Of a DNA stretch of 35,832 nucleotides, positions 15,991 through 23,973 are shown in pieces. The stretch is from assembly GCA_018263505.1 (NCBI GenBank), contig JAANXA010000022.1:1-35832 (forward strand), in the 5' to 3' direction. Every line of letters starts with the position of its first letter. The first letter of the stretch is position 1. Made by a program: the position numbers and the translations under genes. The notes beneath the pieces are model-generated. The model saw nothing but the letters and a program-made list of their open reading frames with translations. It had not been told where the DNA came from and did no database searches. Source of the DNA: Candidatus Nitrosopumilus sp. Its GTDB lineage: Archaea; Thermoproteota; Nitrososphaeria; Nitrososphaerales; Nitrosopumilaceae.

Positions 15991-16287
15991 ATGTGGGAAA
16001 TTGCAGATAAGATAATTACAGGATTTTTTGTTGTTGTATTAGGTGCATTATGGTATTGTAGTACAAAATATTATGTTAAACCAAATGATTATGAAATTAT
16101 TATTTATGATATATTTGGAAAACAAATAAAGATCAAAGAAATTAGAACAAAATTCAAAACAAGTAAGGTTGCAAAAAGTCATGTGAGAGAATATAAAAAA
16201 AGACTACCACATTATGATTTTACAATTGCAATAGACGAACCAAACATAAAACAAAATTCAATTCCAAGAATTTTTAAGATCAGTTAA
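15991..16287 (+). CDS. Small single-pass membrane protein, unknown function
   Basis: I do not recognise a family. The 98-residue product has one N-terminal transmembrane helix at about residues 8-26 (IITGFFVVVLGALWYCS), then a basic, Tyr-rich domain (YVKPNDYEIIIYDIFG, RTKFKTSKVAKSHV, YKKRLPHYDF). The strongly basic tail after the helix suggests it faces the cytoplasm. The ATG at 15991 is supported by the shared TATA box. Its stop overlaps that of the convergent zinc-finger gene in TTAA (16284-16287). Confidence 0.65.
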   Translation: MWEIADKIITGFFVVVLGALWYCSTKYYVKPNDYEIIIYDIFGKQIKIKEIRTKFKTSKVAKSHVREYKKRLPHYDFTIAIDEPNIKQNSIPRIFKIS

Positions 16288-16655
16288 AGATAATGTATTC
16301 TCATATGAACATTTAGTTCAACTTGATAACGAGTTACAAATCCACAATGAGTACAAGTAAACATTTCATTTTGAGATGTTTCAGAATCATTGGATATGAT
16401 TTTACCATTAATAGATTGAATACTTATGGTGTCATTATTTGATATAACTGCAAAATTATTATTTTCGCCTATTGAATCAAGGAATTCTTTGATTGCATTA
16501 ATCACAGAATCAATATCAAGAATTTCATCATCATCAAAAGTAGATAATGTGAATTTATGATTTTTCAGAGTAGGAATTGCAGCCACAGAATCTGAAACAT
16601 AAACAAGTAATTCATTTTTTACAGATAAAACATCTCTACAATCAACTGTAAGCAT
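16284..16655 (-). CDS. Protein with a C-terminal classical C2H2 zinc finger
   Basis: A 123-residue soluble protein. The last 26 residues hold a textbook C2H2 finger with C101, C104, H117 and H121 (FTCTHCGFVT then LNVHMRIH), spacing Cys-X2-Cys-X12-His-X3-His. The N-terminal hundred residues are acidic and have no motif I recognise (segments DDDEILDIDSVINAIKEFL and NDTISIQSINGK). It could be a nucleic-acid or protein adaptor; no target can be inferred. It faces another small zinc-finger gene 340 bp away, with a membrane protein gene between them. Confidence 0.7.
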   Translation of the reverse strand: MLTVDCRDVLSVKNELLVYVSDSVAAIPTLKNHKFTLSTFDDDEILDIDSVINAIKEFLDSIGENNNFAVISNNDTISIQSINGKIISNDSETSQNEMFTCTHCGFVTRYQVELNVHMRIHYL

Positions 16656-16697
16656 TAGATTTTAGGAGTTTCCTCAATATTTTAGTTTAACAATTAT

Positions 16698-17123
16698 TTG
16701 AAAATGATTATTATGGTTCAAATTATGTTATTAGTTATGAGGGATTCAGAAACATTTGGGATAGAAAAAAATCACGGTGAGAAAGTTATCAATTGGTTAA
16801 ACGAACATGCAAAATCTCAAAACATGAAACTAGAGGCAAGACTGTATGGATATACAGTATCTACAAAAAATTTTGGAGATTTTGAAATGTTTTCATGGAT
16901 TGGAGAAGTTCAAAATGCAAGAAAACTAATCATTAAAGCAAGTAAAAAATTCAAAATCAGAGTAATTGAGGGAGGGTATAAACCAAAAGAAAAGTTATTT
17001 AAAATGAAAAAGTTTGATTTTGCAAAAGTGAAAAAAGGAGAAAAAACAATTGGTCAATTAGAATTTGCAGTTTCAAGATTTGGAAATGATCAATGGGAAG
17101 TTCAAAATGAAGAACGACATTAG
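16698..17123 (+). CDS. Hypothetical protein, unknown function
   Basis: I do not recognise this soluble, basic protein. The start is uncertain: TTG 16698, ATG 16704 and ATG 16713 are all in frame, giving 141, 139 or 136 residues. The AT-rich TTTAGTTTAAC just after 16680 would suit 16713. The body mixes helices and strands (EKVINWLNEHAKSQNMKLEA, GDFEMFSWIGEVQNARKL, then a Lys-rich FKMKKFDFAKVKKGEK). No signal peptide, membrane segment or metal motif stands out. It is followed after 26 bp by a dehydrogenase gene with its own SD-like GAGGA, so the two may form an operon. Confidence 0.6.
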   Translation: MKMIIMVQIMLLVMRDSETFGIEKNHGEKVINWLNEHAKSQNMKLEARLYGYTVSTKNFGDFEMFSWIGEVQNARKLIIKASKKFKIRVIEGGYKPKEKLFKMKKFDFAKVKKGEKTIGQLEFAVSRFGNDQWEVQNEERH

Positions 17124-17149
17124 TTTTTCAAAAAAAAGAGGACCATAAA

Positions 17150-18028
17150 ATGAAGAGGATTGGGATTATAGGAACTGGCATGTTAGGAAATGCTGTTGCA
17201 TTACACTTGTTAGATGTAGGATTTCAGATTATAGCATTTAACAGAACAAAAACAAAAACAAATTTGTTAAAAGAAAAAGGTGCAAAAATTGTTGCATCAC
17301 CAAAAGAAGTTGCCGAAAATTCAGATATGGTGATTATTATAGTAAAAGATGCAGACGCAGTAAAAAAAATATCATTTGAAAAAAACGGAATCATAGAAGG
17401 AATACACAAAGAAATGATTGTAGCAGATATGAGTACAATTGACCCAATCGAATCAAAAAGTATTTCAAAGAAATTTCTAGAAAACAACATCAATAAACTA
17501 GACATTCCAGTGATGGGAGGCCCAAATGTTGCAATTTCAGGAGAATTAGTAATGATGGTATCAGGAAATGAAGATAGTTTTAATCAATGTAAAGAAATTT
17601 TTGAGAAAATTGCAAATAAAGTATTTTTCTTAGGAAAGGAAGGAACCGCACATTCAGTGAAACTAGCTATGAATTTACAAATTACCATGCTAGCGCTTGC
17701 ATTATCAGAAGGCATCACTTTAGTTGAAAAATCAAAAGTGGATCCAAAAATATTCTTGAATATTTTAAATTCAACATATTTCAAAACAGGGATGAGTGAA
17801 AAAAAAGCATACAAAATGATTGATGGAAAATATGATGCAACATTTACTCTGTCTAATTTAAAAAAAGATATCAATACAATGACAAATACTGCAAAAAATT
17901 TAGGAATAGAATTGCCAATGATTAAGAAAGCCCAACAAGTTTACGAAAATGCAGTGAATGCAGGGTTTGGGGAAATAGATTATACAGGAATCATTGAATA
18001 TATTAAAAAAAATAATGAACACAAGTAA
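17150..18028 (+). CDS. NAD(P)-dependent beta-hydroxyacid dehydrogenase family oxidoreductase
   Basis: A 292-residue member of the 6PGDH-like beta-hydroxyacid dehydrogenase family (3-hydroxyisobutyrate dehydrogenase, tartronate-semialdehyde reductase, glyoxylate/succinic-semialdehyde reductase). The Rossmann motif GIIGTGMLGNAV is at residues 5-16, the substrate loop DIPVMGGPNVAISGELVMM at 118-136, and the catalytic Lys K171 with N175 in HSVKLAMNL. The fold is complete with a helical C-terminal domain. The substrate is not evident. A GAGGA at 17138-17142, seven bases before the ATG, supports the start and suggests an internal operon position. An SDR gene follows 58 bp later. Confidence 0.88.
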   Translation: MKRIGIIGTGMLGNAVALHLLDVGFQIIAFNRTKTKTNLLKEKGAKIVASPKEVAENSDMVIIIVKDADAVKKISFEKNGIIEGIHKEMIVADMSTIDPIESKSISKKFLENNINKLDIPVMGGPNVAISGELVMMVSGNEDSFNQCKEIFEKIANKVFFLGKEGTAHSVKLAMNLQITMLALALSEGITLVEKSKVDPKIFLNILNSTYFKTGMSEKKAYKMIDGKYDATFTLSNLKKDINTMTNTAKNLGIELPMIKKAQQVYENAVNAGFGEIDYTGIIEYIKKNNEHK

Positions 18029-18086
18029 AGAAGATACCAATAAAACTCAACAAAAATTCTATAAACGATGAAAACTATGTCAAATC

Positions 18087-18848
18087 ATGCAATTAAATGA
18101 TAAAGTAACAATAATCACAGGAGCATCAAGTGACATAGGAAAAGGAATAGTTAAAAAATTTGTAAAAAAAGGTGCCAAAGTAATTTTAATTGCAAGAAAT
18201 TTAGAAAAATTAGAACAGACCAGGAAAGATGTAGGGGATGAAGAATCAACTGCACCAATCTCATGTGATTTGACAGATGAATCCCAAGTATTACAAACAG
18301 TAAATCAAATAATGGATACATATGGGAAGATAGACATTCTAATTAATAATGCCGGAACCATAAATGATCCAATTCATTTTCACAAAATGGAAGAATCAGA
18401 CATCAAAAAAATTATTGATGTTAACATGTTAGGATTATTCAATATAACAAAAGCAGTTCTTAACAAAATGACCGAAGTAAAAAAAGGATCAATTGTAAAT
18501 ATTGGTTCAATTGCAGGAGAGAGAGCAATCACCAAAGTTCATCTAGCAGCATATTCATCAACAAAAGCAGCTACTGCAATGTTTACAAAATCAATAGCAG
18601 TAGAATATGCAAGAAAACATATCAGATGCAATTGTATTAGTCCAGGAATTATTAATTCAGGTATGATTAAACCATATTTGGATGATCCAGAAGCACGAAA
18701 AGTCATCGAAGAGAGAATTCCACTTGTTAGGATTGGAGAACCTGAAGATGTTGCAAATGCAACAGCATTTTTAGCATCAGATGAGGCAAGTTGGATTACA
18801 GGAGCCATTCTAAATGTGGATGGCGGTAAAACAGCATCAGAAGGATAA
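18087..18848 (+). CDS. Short-chain dehydrogenase/reductase (SDR)
   Basis: A classical SDR of 253 residues. The NAD(P) motif [10 protein letters not shown] is at residues 11-20, NNAG at 87-90, and the catalytic S141, Y156 and K160 lie in NIGSIAGE and AAYSSTKAA. The C-terminal [13 protein letters not shown] is typical of FabG/glucose-dehydrogenase-like members. The substrate cannot be read from sequence. It follows the beta-hydroxyacid dehydrogenase on the same strand, so the two may act on related hydroxy/keto acids, which is only a guess from proximity. Confidence 0.9.
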   Translation: MQLNDKVTIITGASSDIGKGIVKKFVKKGAKVILIARNLEKLEQTRKDVGDEESTAPISCDLTDESQVLQTVNQIMDTYGKIDILINNAGTINDPIHFHKMEESDIKKIIDVNMLGLFNITKAVLNKMTEVKKGSIVNIGSIAGERAITKVHLAAYSSTKAATAMFTKSIAVEYARKHIRCNCISPGIINSGMIKPYLDDPEARKVIEERIPLVRIGEPEDVANATAFLASDEASWITGAILNVDGGKTASEG

Positions 18849-18864
18849 CTGTAAAAAATGAATG

Positions 18865-18984
18865 TTATATCTCAGATGAAGATTTTTTCTTCATGAATTT
18901 ACTATAACTTAATCCAGAGATCAACATTACAATCCCAGTAACCACAGACCACATTACAAAAGAACCTATTTGATAATCTTCCAT
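18865..18984 (-). CDS. Small single-pass membrane protein (39 residues)
   Basis: A short ATG-initiated frame missed by length cut-offs. It reads MEDYQIGSF, then a hydrophobic helix (VMWSVVTGIVMLISGL, about residues 10-25), then a basic tail (SKFMKKKSSSEI) and TAA. The architecture (acidic start, one helix, basic tail) is that of a real small membrane protein with the C-terminus in the cytoplasm. A TATA-like ACTTTAGA on the minus strand (about 19008-19015) lies near 27 bp upstream of its ATG. No function can be proposed. Apart from this gene I see nothing in 18849-19090. Confidence 0.55.
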   Translation of the reverse strand: MEDYQIGSFVMWSVVTGIVMLISGLSYSKFMKKKSSSEI

Positions 18985-19090
18985 AAAAATAATTAATTTT
19001 TGAACATCTAAAGTTTGGGTTTTAGATATAAATTAAATTAGAATTTTGAAATTATGAAACATCTAAATAGATTTAATACAGAATTTTATT

Positions 19091-19300
19091 ATGCCTGATT
19101 TCGTATGCCCAGATTGTGGACATAGGTTGTTTCATGAAAATGAAACAACATTAAAAGTTCAAGAAACTGTTCATGGTAAATTTTGTAGAAAAGAAGAGGG
19201 CAAAACACATAGTTACATGCACAGAGATCCAGCACATATGGAAACTTTTGATTCAGAAAGAGAAAATGATACAGCAGGCAACCCAGTATTGAAAAAATAA
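19091..19300 (+). CDS. Small zinc-ribbon-like hypothetical protein
   Basis: A 69-residue hydrophilic protein starting with MPDFVCPDCGHRLF, a CPDC knuckle as in zinc ribbons. A single further Cys (KFCRKEEG) and several His (HSYMHRDPAHME) could complete the metal site. The C-terminus is charged and unstructured-looking. ATCTAAATAG near 19061-19070 is a plausible TATA box about 26 bp upstream of the ATG. It lies 52 bp before the geranylgeranyl-reductase-family gene. I do not recognise a named family. Confidence 0.65.
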   Translation: MPDFVCPDCGHRLFHENETTLKVQETVHGKFCRKEEGKTHSYMHRDPAHMETFDSERENDTAGNPVLKK

Positions 19301-19352
19301 TACGTTAAAAATTCCTCAAAATTATATTCAAGATGATATCAAATGCATTTAG

Positions 19353-20570
19353 TTGTCTAAAGAAGTGGATTATGATTTAGTTGTAGTTGGAGGAGGTCCT
19401 GCAGGATCATCATCAGCATGGGCAGCTGCAAAAAAAGGAATCAAAGTAGCGTTAATTGAAAAAGAGAATTCAATTGCAGAGACAGTAAGAACCAGTGGGG
19501 TTACATGGATTCAAAATATCAAAGAATTTGGAATTCCAGAAGACTGTTATAATAAAATCAAAAATTTTTCATTTTGTTCACCAAATAATGAAGTAACAAT
19601 TAGTGATTCAGAACCAAGAGCTGCAGTATTAGATGTAAGAAAAACATACAGATGGTTGGCATCCAGAGCTGAAGATAATGGTGTGGATGTTTTTGTAAAA
19701 ACTAACATCAATCAAGTAATCAAAAATGAGCAAGGGGATATCATAGGAGTCAAAGGAAGTAATCCAGAGGGAGAAATTGTATTTCATTCCAAGGTAGTTA
19801 TTGATGCCAGTGGGTTTCAATCAACAGTCAGCAAAGCCATGGGAGTAGTTACACAATGGAAAAGATTTGGAGCAGGAGCAGAATGGGAAGTAAAAGCAGA
19901 GAAGGTAGATCAAGAGACATGGTGGTTAATGGTTGGGCAACAATATTCACCTGCAGGGTATGCATGGATTTTTCCTATGGGAGAAAACATTGTAAGAATT
20001 GGGGTAGGAGTGGGAAAGCCTGAATCAAATGTAGACCCAACACAAAGATTAGAAGAATTAATAAAAAAGAAATTGGGACCGATTAAAAAACTTGGAAAAA
20101 TAACACCCATTGAATTTCATTATGGGTTGATACCAAATGATGGGTTATCAAGAAAAACTGTGTTTAATAATTTGATTCTAGTAGGAGATGTTGCAGGACA
20201 AGCAAATCCATTGGTATTAGAAGGAATTCGATACGCAATAAAATTTGGAAAAGTTGCAGGCAATGTTGCAGCTGATGCAATAAAAAATAAAAAAACAGAT
20301 GAGGTATCACTTCAACCATACGAGGATAATTGGAGAAAAGAGATAGAAGCAAAAATTAATTCTGCAAGCAAAGTGCAAGATAGATGGATAGGATTATCAG
20401 ATGATGAGTGGGATAAAGAATTAGACATTATTAAAGAATTAAAATCAGAGGAATTTTTAGATTTTATTAAAGCTGATTTTGGTTTATCAAACATGTTAAA
20501 ACTTGCAATGAATCATCCCAAACTTGCAGTTAGGCAATTATTTAATTTAGTTAGAAATAAAAAAAAATAG
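19353..20570 (+). CDS. Geranylgeranyl-reductase-family FAD-dependent oxidoreductase
   Basis: A 405-residue flavoprotein of the archaeal geranylgeranyl reductase (GGR/digeranylgeranylglycerophospholipid reductase) family. The FAD-binding VVVGGGPAGSSSAWAA is at residues 10-25, VIDASGFQSTVSKAMG in the middle, and the second FAD motif NLILVGDVAGQANPLVLEGI in the C-terminal half. Such enzymes saturate isoprenoid chains of membrane lipids or quinones. Archaea often have several paralogues, so the specific substrate is uncertain. The start is TTG at 19353; an ATG at 19343 is out of frame. A SAM methyltransferase follows after 9 bp, suggesting a lipid or quinone modification operon. Confidence 0.87.
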   Translation: MSKEVDYDLVVVGGGPAGSSSAWAAAKKGIKVALIEKENSIAETVRTSGVTWIQNIKEFGIPEDCYNKIKNFSFCSPNNEVTISDSEPRAAVLDVRKTYRWLASRAEDNGVDVFVKTNINQVIKNEQGDIIGVKGSNPEGEIVFHSKVVIDASGFQSTVSKAMGVVTQWKRFGAGAEWEVKAEKVDQETWWLMVGQQYSPAGYAWIFPMGENIVRIGVGVGKPESNVDPTQRLEELIKKKLGPIKKLGKITPIEFHYGLIPNDGLSRKTVFNNLILVGDVAGQANPLVLEGIRYAIKFGKVAGNVAADAIKNKKTDEVSLQPYEDNWRKEIEAKINSASKVQDRWIGLSDDEWDKELDIIKELKSEEFLDFIKADFGLSNMLKLAMNHPKLAVRQLFNLVRNKKK

Positions 20571-20579
20571 TGCAAAGAT

Positions 20580-21209
20580 ATGGATAAAGTCAAAAAAACT
20601 TTTGATGAGTGGGCTCAAAATGGAAGAGCAGAATTAATGGAAAAAGAACATGGAAAAAATGTTTCAAAATTTTTACAGTCAATATCATTTGATAGATCAT
20701 TTACATTTTTAGATGTAGGATGTGGAAATGGTTGGGTAGTAAGAAAAATTTCAAATGAAGATTATTGTAAAAAATCAATAGGCATTGATAAAAGTAAAAA
20801 AATGATCATTCAATCAGAAAAAAAGAAAACTAATAACAAAGAGAGTTTTTTTCATACAGACATAGAATCATGGAAATATACAGAGAAATTTGATTTTATT
20901 TTTTCGATGGAATCATTGTATTATGCAGAATCTATAGAGACAGCACTAAAGAAAATTTTCAAATTATTAAAACCAGGAGGACAATTTTTTTGTGGAACTG
21001 ATTTTTACACAGATAATAAAGCAACTACCAAATGGGCAAAGATGATGAAAATTCAAATGCATCTTCATTCAAAAAAAGAATGGAGAGAATTTTTCCAAAA
21101 TATAGGATTCAAGGTAAGTACAAAACACATCAAAGATTTGAAAAATACAAAAAAATGGAAACGTGAATGGGGAACATTGTTCATTACAGGAGTAAAACCT
21201 GAAAAGTAA
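20580..21209 (+). CDS. Class I SAM-dependent methyltransferase
   Basis: A 209-residue methyltransferase with motif I FLDVGCGNGW (about 43-52), the acidic residue after strand 2 in SIGIDKSKKM, and a post-motif LLKPGGQFFCGTDFY. The fold matches small UbiE/Methyltransf_11 enzymes. The substrate is unknown; the 9-bp gap to the reductase gene suggests the two modify the same isoprenoid lipid or quinone. Lys-rich segments are spread through the protein. It is followed by the RNase P RNA gene 31 bp after the stop. Confidence 0.87.
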   Translation: MDKVKKTFDEWAQNGRAELMEKEHGKNVSKFLQSISFDRSFTFLDVGCGNGWVVRKISNEDYCKKSIGIDKSKKMIIQSEKKKTNNKESFFHTDIESWKYTEKFDFIFSMESLYYAESIETALKKIFKLLKPGGQFFCGTDFYTDNKATTKWAKMMKIQMHLHSKKEWREFFQNIGFKVSTKHIKDLKNTKKWKREWGTLFITGVKPEK

Positions 21210-21240
21210 TACTCAAATTCAATTACCAGATTAGGACATT

Positions 21241-21525
21241 ATGTGAGCTGGAGCACGACACGCTGCTACGGCAGAGGAAACTCCTCCCTCCATACAGGAA
21301 ATGTGATTTGGAGATAAATAACCAGAGATGGTTGGCAACGGAACAGAAAAGAATCCAATATGGTACACAGTGATGGTGAAAACCTGAGATTTCCATAAAA
21401 GGAATGAAACAAGCCGCCCCACATGGAGCAAAGCCAAACAGAACTCAAGGATCCTGTACCAAGTTCAGGTAGGCTGCAAAGCGAAATATCGTGAAAACAG
21501 AAGGAGGGTTACTCCCAGCACACAT
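21241..21525 (+). ncRNA. rnpB: RNase P RNA (archaeal)
   Basis: The catalytic RNA of RNase P, which cuts the 5' leader from pre-tRNA. This stretch is visibly richer in G and C than its surroundings and holds no plausible protein. Universal elements are in order on the plus strand: CR-I GAGGAAACTCC (21274-21284); GGAGCAAAGCCAAAC (21425-21439), close to the bacterial GGAGCAAGGCCAAAT of CR-IV; and CR-V ACAGAAGGAGGG (from 21497), whose GGAGGG can pair with the CTCCCTCC after CR-I to form helix P4. The ends pair as helix P1: ATGTGAGCTGG (21241-21251) with CCAGCACACAT (21515-21525), with one mismatch. Exact ends are estimated from P1. Confidence 0.93.
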
Positions 21526-21535
21526 TATTTTTTTT
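21526..21535 (+). terminator. Oligo-T terminator of the RNase P RNA
   Basis: Eight consecutive T (21528-21535) begin two bases after the end of helix P1. Archaeal RNA polymerase terminates on T-runs without needing a hairpin. The run also separates the RNA from the convergent gene ending at 21550. Confidence 0.6.
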
Positions 21536-21549
21536 AAAAAATTAGAAAA

Positions 21550-22935
21550 TTAACTCATTGATTGCACTTGATCTTTACAGATACTTGCATTACATTTGCA
21601 TGTTGCATCACATAGACAAGAGCCATGCATCTCACAATCACATTCAGTTCCAATTTCAGCAGATGCTGCACATCCACATGCTGCCTCTTCACTAGTTGTT
21701 TGTGGAGGAGGACTTTGTTGTTGTGGTTCAGTATTTGTGTTTGTAGAATCTTCATACATACTACGTGTTTGTTGATAGTCACTAGCATCTTTTAGTTGTG
21801 CTTCACCTCTATTGGTTTGATAACCACCAGATGATGCACTGGTTTGATAGCCTACAAGATCTTCTGGACTAATTCCTGTTTGTCCTTGAGGACCTGCATT
21901 TGATTTTTTAAGTGCACGATTACTGAAAATGAAAAATCCGATTCCACCAAGTGCTGCCATTCCAGCCATACCATAAATAATCATGACTGGGAATTCACCA
22001 GTTGATGTATTTGCATAGCCATCTGGAGGAGTTGGAGTAACGCCTGCAATTTCAATACCATCTAACATATCTAATGCACCAAATCCAATTACTGCAAGAG
22101 TTGCTGCATCTGCAGATTGAATACTTCTAACAACATAAGGTTGGTCAGCAACAATATTTGCTTCATATACTCGTTCTACTTGTCTTCCTTCTCTGATACT
22201 ACTTTCACCCATAGTCCAAGTGGATACAACAAAGCCTGCAATTTCATCACTTAGTCCAAAAGTACTAGCATCAGCATTGATTCCAGTAGGGTCAAACAAA
22301 AAGTGCCAGTTGGTTAATGGTTGTTCTAAAATAAAATTAGCATTAATTAATGGTCTATTAAGAACATCTTCTGCCTCAGTTCCTGCAAAATATGTAAAAG
22401 CTGCTGGTTCTTTTTCTTTAATCAAAGACATAGGAATATTAATTTCAATACCATCAACAACAATTTCACCATTAGCAGACATACCTCTCCAACCTAAGTC
22501 AACAAGAGTTCTTTGACCATCATCAGTAATTACATAGTCAGTTAATGTACCTTCAAGGATCACTTTGTAATCAACTGAAGTGTTGATGTTTCGTGCTTTG
22601 AGATGAAAATCATAAGATACATCTAAATCAGAAATTCTTGCTTGACTGCCATCAGCAGCAATTTTTTGGTTTAATTTTGTCATAAGATCTTGAACACCAG
22701 GATCTGTAGAATCAGCAGTACCCTCCACAGTCCATTCATGTCCACGTAATTCATCAAATAGATTTCCGCCATTTGGGTATTCAATGAATACTGTTTTTTG
22801 ATAATTCATTTTAAAACTAGATTCATCAAAATTAGGTTTAACTCTGGCATCTAGTTGTGCTGCCCATGCAGGAGTACTAGTACCAACAATAATTAGTCCA
22901 GCCATTAAAATTGTTAAAATTAAAGATCTAGACAT
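21550..22935 (-). CDS. Signal-peptide membrane protein with a cysteine-rich (CxC) cytoplasmic tail
   Basis: A 461-residue protein I cannot assign to a named family. Residues 1-25 are a signal peptide ending in TPAWA-A. An ectodomain of about 290 residues follows (DFHLKARNINTSVDYKVIL, GIEINIPMSLIKEKEPAAF). A transmembrane helix at about 315-337 (FPVMIIYGMAGMAALGG onward) is followed by NRALKKS, which places the rest inside the cell. The tail is Gln/Ser/Tyr-rich, then has nine Cys between 420 and 453, including CGC, CDC, CLC and CKC, a metallothionein-like pattern. A metal-sensing or metal-storing role is inference. It runs convergent to the RNase P RNA gene. Confidence 0.85.
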   Translation of the reverse strand: MSRSLILTILMAGLIIVGTSTPAWAAQLDARVKPNFDESSFKMNYQKTVFIEYPNGGNLFDELRGHEWTVEGTADSTDPGVQDLMTKLNQKIAADGSQARISDLDVSYDFHLKARNINTSVDYKVILEGTLTDYVITDDGQRTLVDLGWRGMSANGEIVVDGIEINIPMSLIKEKEPAAFTYFAGTEAEDVLNRPLINANFILEQPLTNWHFLFDPTGINADASTFGLSDEIAGFVVSTWTMGESSIREGRQVERVYEANIVADQPYVVRSIQSADAATLAVIGFGALDMLDGIEIAGVTPTPPDGYANTSTGEFPVMIIYGMAGMAALGGIGFFIFSNRALKKSNAGPQGQTGISPEDLVGYQTSASSGGYQTNRGEAQLKDASDYQQTRSMYEDSTNTNTEPQQQSPPPQTTSEEAACGCAASAEIGTECDCEMHGSCLCDATCKCNASICKDQVQSMS

Positions 22936-23051
22936 GTGTCGTCTTTATAAAAATTAGTAATAAACTTATCCAAAGTTATCAAACAGATATTTTTTTGAAA
23001 AGGTAATATGGAGTAAGGTTTGTAGACTAGTAGTTTTAGAGGAAATATGAT

Positions 23052-23972
23052 ATGATTACAATATTAGCAGGCGGCACGGGTTCAGTCAAAGTAGTTAGAG
23101 GTTTTGTATCTCAGGAATCTAAAGTAAATGTAGTTAGTAATGTAGGGGATAATTACTGGCTTTATGGACTCTATGTGTGTCCAGATATTGATACTATTGT
23201 GTATGGTTTAGCAGATTTATTAGATCAAGAGAGAGGGTGGGGAATCAAAAAAGACACATTCAACTTTTTACGTCAAATGGAAGTATTTGGAGAAGAGACA
23301 TGGTTTAGAGTTGGAGACAGAGATGCTGCAACTCATTTGATTAGAACAAACATGTTGAAAAATGGAAAAAATCTTAGTGATATTACAAAATGGATGTGTG
23401 AAAAATTTGCAGTTAGTGCAAATATTATCCCAGTAACAGATAACACCATTGAGACTAGAATTAATACAAACAAAGGAGAATTGCACTTACAAGAATATTG
23501 GATTAAACATAGAGGTATGGATCCTGTTGAAGGGATTCAGTACATTGGTGCAGATAAAGCTCGTCCAAATCCTGAAGCAATCAATGCAATTCATGATGCA
23601 GACATGGTAATTTTAGCACCAGGAAATCCACTAACTTCAATTGGTCCAATGCTTCAGATTAAAGGGATTAGAAAAGAGTTATCAAAAATAAAAAGAAAAG
23701 TGATTGCAATTAGTCCATTGATTGGAGACAATGCCATTACAGGTCCAGCTGCAAAATATATGCAAGCAGCAGGAATTGAGTCAAATGCATATGGATTAGC
23801 AAAAATGTATTCAGATGTATGTTCAAACATCATCATAGATACTAAAGATAAAGCACTTTCCAAAAAAATTCAAAGTTTAGATATGAAAGTTTTTGAAACA
23901 AAAATTACCATGAAAAATAAAATGGCAGAAGATTCTTTAGCAAATTTCATCTTAAAACAAGTTCATCTATAA
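23052..23972 (+). CDS. cofD: 2-phospho-L-lactate transferase CofD (F420 biosynthesis)
   Basis: Joins the phospholactyl (or phosphoenolpyruvyl) group from its guanylyl carrier to the deazaflavin FO, giving F420-0 or dehydro-F420-0, in the cytoplasm. The N-terminal ILAGGTGSVKVVRGF carries the GGTG nucleotide motif, NVVSNVGDNYWLYGLYVCPD the FO-side segment, and ILAPGNPLTSIGPML a further family signature. Its 306 residues are typical. The next gene, cofC, starts one base after the stop, so the two are co-transcribed. Thaumarchaea are known to make F420. An AGAGGA at 23038-23043 may act as a ribosome binding site. Confidence 0.94.
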   Translation: MITILAGGTGSVKVVRGFVSQESKVNVVSNVGDNYWLYGLYVCPDIDTIVYGLADLLDQERGWGIKKDTFNFLRQMEVFGEETWFRVGDRDAATHLIRTNMLKNGKNLSDITKWMCEKFAVSANIIPVTDNTIETRINTNKGELHLQEYWIKHRGMDPVEGIQYIGADKARPNPEAINAIHDADMVILAPGNPLTSIGPMLQIKGIRKELSKIKRKVIAISPLIGDNAITGPAAKYMQAAGIESNAYGLAKMYSDVCSNIIIDTKDKALSKKIQSLDMKVFETKITMKNKMAEDSLANFILKQVHL

Positions 23973-23973
23973 T

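Noticed and set aside
21231-21448. Minus-strand ORFs of 60-68 codons
   Set aside because: They lie across the RNase P RNA, whose conserved elements and end-pairing explain the sequence better.
21920-22000. PEFG-CTERM-like sorting signal (GEFPVM plus hydrophobic helix and basic residues) in the Cys-tail protein
   Set aside because: A sorting signal must be C-terminal, but this helix is followed by more than 115 residues. It is an ordinary transmembrane segment.
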